Source of the DNA: Candidatus Bipolaricaulota bacterium
GTDB lineage: Bacteria; Bipolaricaulota; Bipolaricaulia; Bipolaricaulales; Bipolaricaulaceae
Length of the DNA stretch: 6,052 nt
Reading direction: 5' to 3'
NCBI GenBank assembly: GCA_027027485.1
Contig: JALVLL010000029.1
Coordinates: 1-6,052 of the forward strand
Part shown: positions 5,354 through 6,052 of the stretch, piece after piece
Position numbering within the stretch: the stretch's first letter is position 1
Layout of the letters: every line of letters starts with the position of its first letter
Position numbers and translations under genes: made by a program
Notes under the pieces: model-generated
What the model was told of the DNA's origin: nothing
Seen by the model: the letters and a program-made list of their open reading frames with translations, nothing else
Databases searched by the model: none

Positions 5354-6052
5354 CCCTCTCCCCGCCAGACCTGCCGGATGTAAAGCAGACTCACCAGGCT
5401 CACCGCCGCAAACATCACCACCGCCGCCGCCGAAGCCCGCCCCATGTTGAAGTACGTGAATCCCTGTCGATAGATGTAGAAGGAGATGGTCTCCGTGGCC
5501 GTCCCTGGGCCCCCGCCGGTCAGGGCGTAGACCTTGTCAAAGATCTTGAAGGTGTCGATGGAGCGGAGGAGCAACGCCAGGAAGATGTGGTTCCGCAAAA
5601 GCGGGATGGTAACATGGCGAAAGAGCCGTATTCCCGTGGCCCCATCCACCCGCGCCGCCTCGTAAAGCTCCCCGGGGATGGATTGCAGCCCCGCCAACAG
5701 GATCAAAAAGGCCAGGGGAGTCCACTGCCAGATATCCACCAACATCACCGACCACAGGGCGAGGTCCGGGTTTATCAGCCACTTGATGGGTTTGATCCCT
5801 AAGTAGCGTAGTACGTAATTGAAGATCCCGTAATCGTAGTGGTACATGGAACGCCAAATAGCACAGATCACCATGGTGGAGAACATCATGGGAAAGATCA
5901 CCAACGGCAAAAGAAACTTCCTCCCTCGGAACTTCACATTGAAGAGAAGCGCCAGCCCCAATCCCAACAGGACCTCGGTTACGGTGGCACCCACGGAAAA
6001 GAGGAAGGTGTTCTTAAGGCCCGTGAGGAAGAACCGGTCGGAAAACAGCCGG
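5350..6052 (-). CDS. Carbohydrate-type ABC transporter permease, MalF/UgpA family, partial (5' end outside window)
   Basis: The frame is open from the right edge to TGA at 5352-5350, showing 233 residues of a protein whose family is usually about 290-310 long; roughly the first 60-80 residues, including the first membrane helix, lie outside. Visible are LKNTFLFSVGATVTEVLLG (the start of the conserved permease domain), INPDLALWSVMLVDIWQWTP, the EAA loop (EAARVDGATGIRLFRHVTIP), and the family stretch ALTGGGPGTATETISFYIY followed by FNMGRASAAA. This is the COG1175-type partner of the MalG-like protein downstream. In such operons the solute-binding protein usually lies just upstream, so it is expected beyond 6052. 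Apparent starts inside the window (for example the GTG at 5994) are internal. Confidence 0.92.
   Translation of the reverse strand, partial: RLFSDRFFLTGLKNTFLFSVGATVTEVLLGLGLALLFNVKFRGRKFLLPLVIFPMMFSTMVICAIWRSMYHYDYGIFNYVLRYLGIKPIKWLINPDLALWSVMLVDIWQWTPLAFLILLAGLQSIPGELYEAARVDGATGIRLFRHVTIPLLRNHIFLALLLRSIDTFKIFDKVYALTGGGPGTATETISFYIYRQGFTYFNMGRASAAAVVMFAAVSLVSLLYIRQVWRGEG

Noticed and set aside
4646..5383. Long open frame on the plus strand opposite the MalG-like gene
   Set aside because: Its product is Gly/His/Asp/Pro-rich without any domain, and it is fully antisense to a clear permease gene; it is a GC-driven shadow frame.

Overview
The window is GC-rich bacterial DNA with short intergenic spaces, strong AAAGGAGG-type ribosome binding sites in places, and many C/G-ending codons. 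The gene mix suggests a thermophilic, poorly sampled bacterial lineage, possibly Acetothermia/Bipolaricaulota-like. It includes a PF04008 adenosine-specific kinase, which is common in archaea and thermophilic bacteria, long-helix coiled-coil proteins with 7+11 residue periodicity, and an exported metalloprotease. The taxonomic guess is inference from gene types only; there is no rRNA or other marker here.

Layout. Bases 1-729 (minus) hold the 5' part of a gene for an exported envelope-type protein with a calcium-loop-like motif; it runs off the left edge. Its leader (730-866) contains a sigma70-like promoter, two Shine-Dalgarno/ATG modules in the same frame, and a hairpin that would hide the second Shine-Dalgarno. 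The rest of the 444-base gap (to 1173) has one GC-rich hairpin and no convincing gene. Bases 1174-1583 (plus) encode a soluble coiled-coil protein whose frame is broken by one apparently missing base near 1272-1275. Bases 1646-2143 (minus) encode a small exported protein of unknown function. It is divergent from a secreted gluzincin-type zinc metalloprotease (2223-3512, plus), and a perfect 12-bp palindrome lies in the 79-bp gap between them. The adenosine-specific kinase (3539-4021) follows 26 bp after the protease and is probably co-transcribed with it. A second coiled-coil gene (body 4145-4507, plus) encodes a tail-anchored protein. Its natural start seems to be an ATG at 4077 that is out of frame by one base.

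From 4514 to the right edge (minus) lie two permease genes of a carbohydrate-type ABC importer, MalG-like (4514-5353) and MalF-like (5350 to beyond 6052). They overlap by ATGA and are almost certainly translated as a coupled pair. The solute-binding protein is probably upstream, outside the window, and no ATPase gene is seen.

The permease pair is the only clear functional module. The most unusual points are the two coiled-coil genes that both look one base short near their 5' ends although their repeats show purifying selection, the Shine-Dalgarno-sequestering hairpin on the envelope gene, and the pairing of a secreted protease with an adenosine-specific kinase. No mobile element, CRISPR array, tRNA or rRNA was found.
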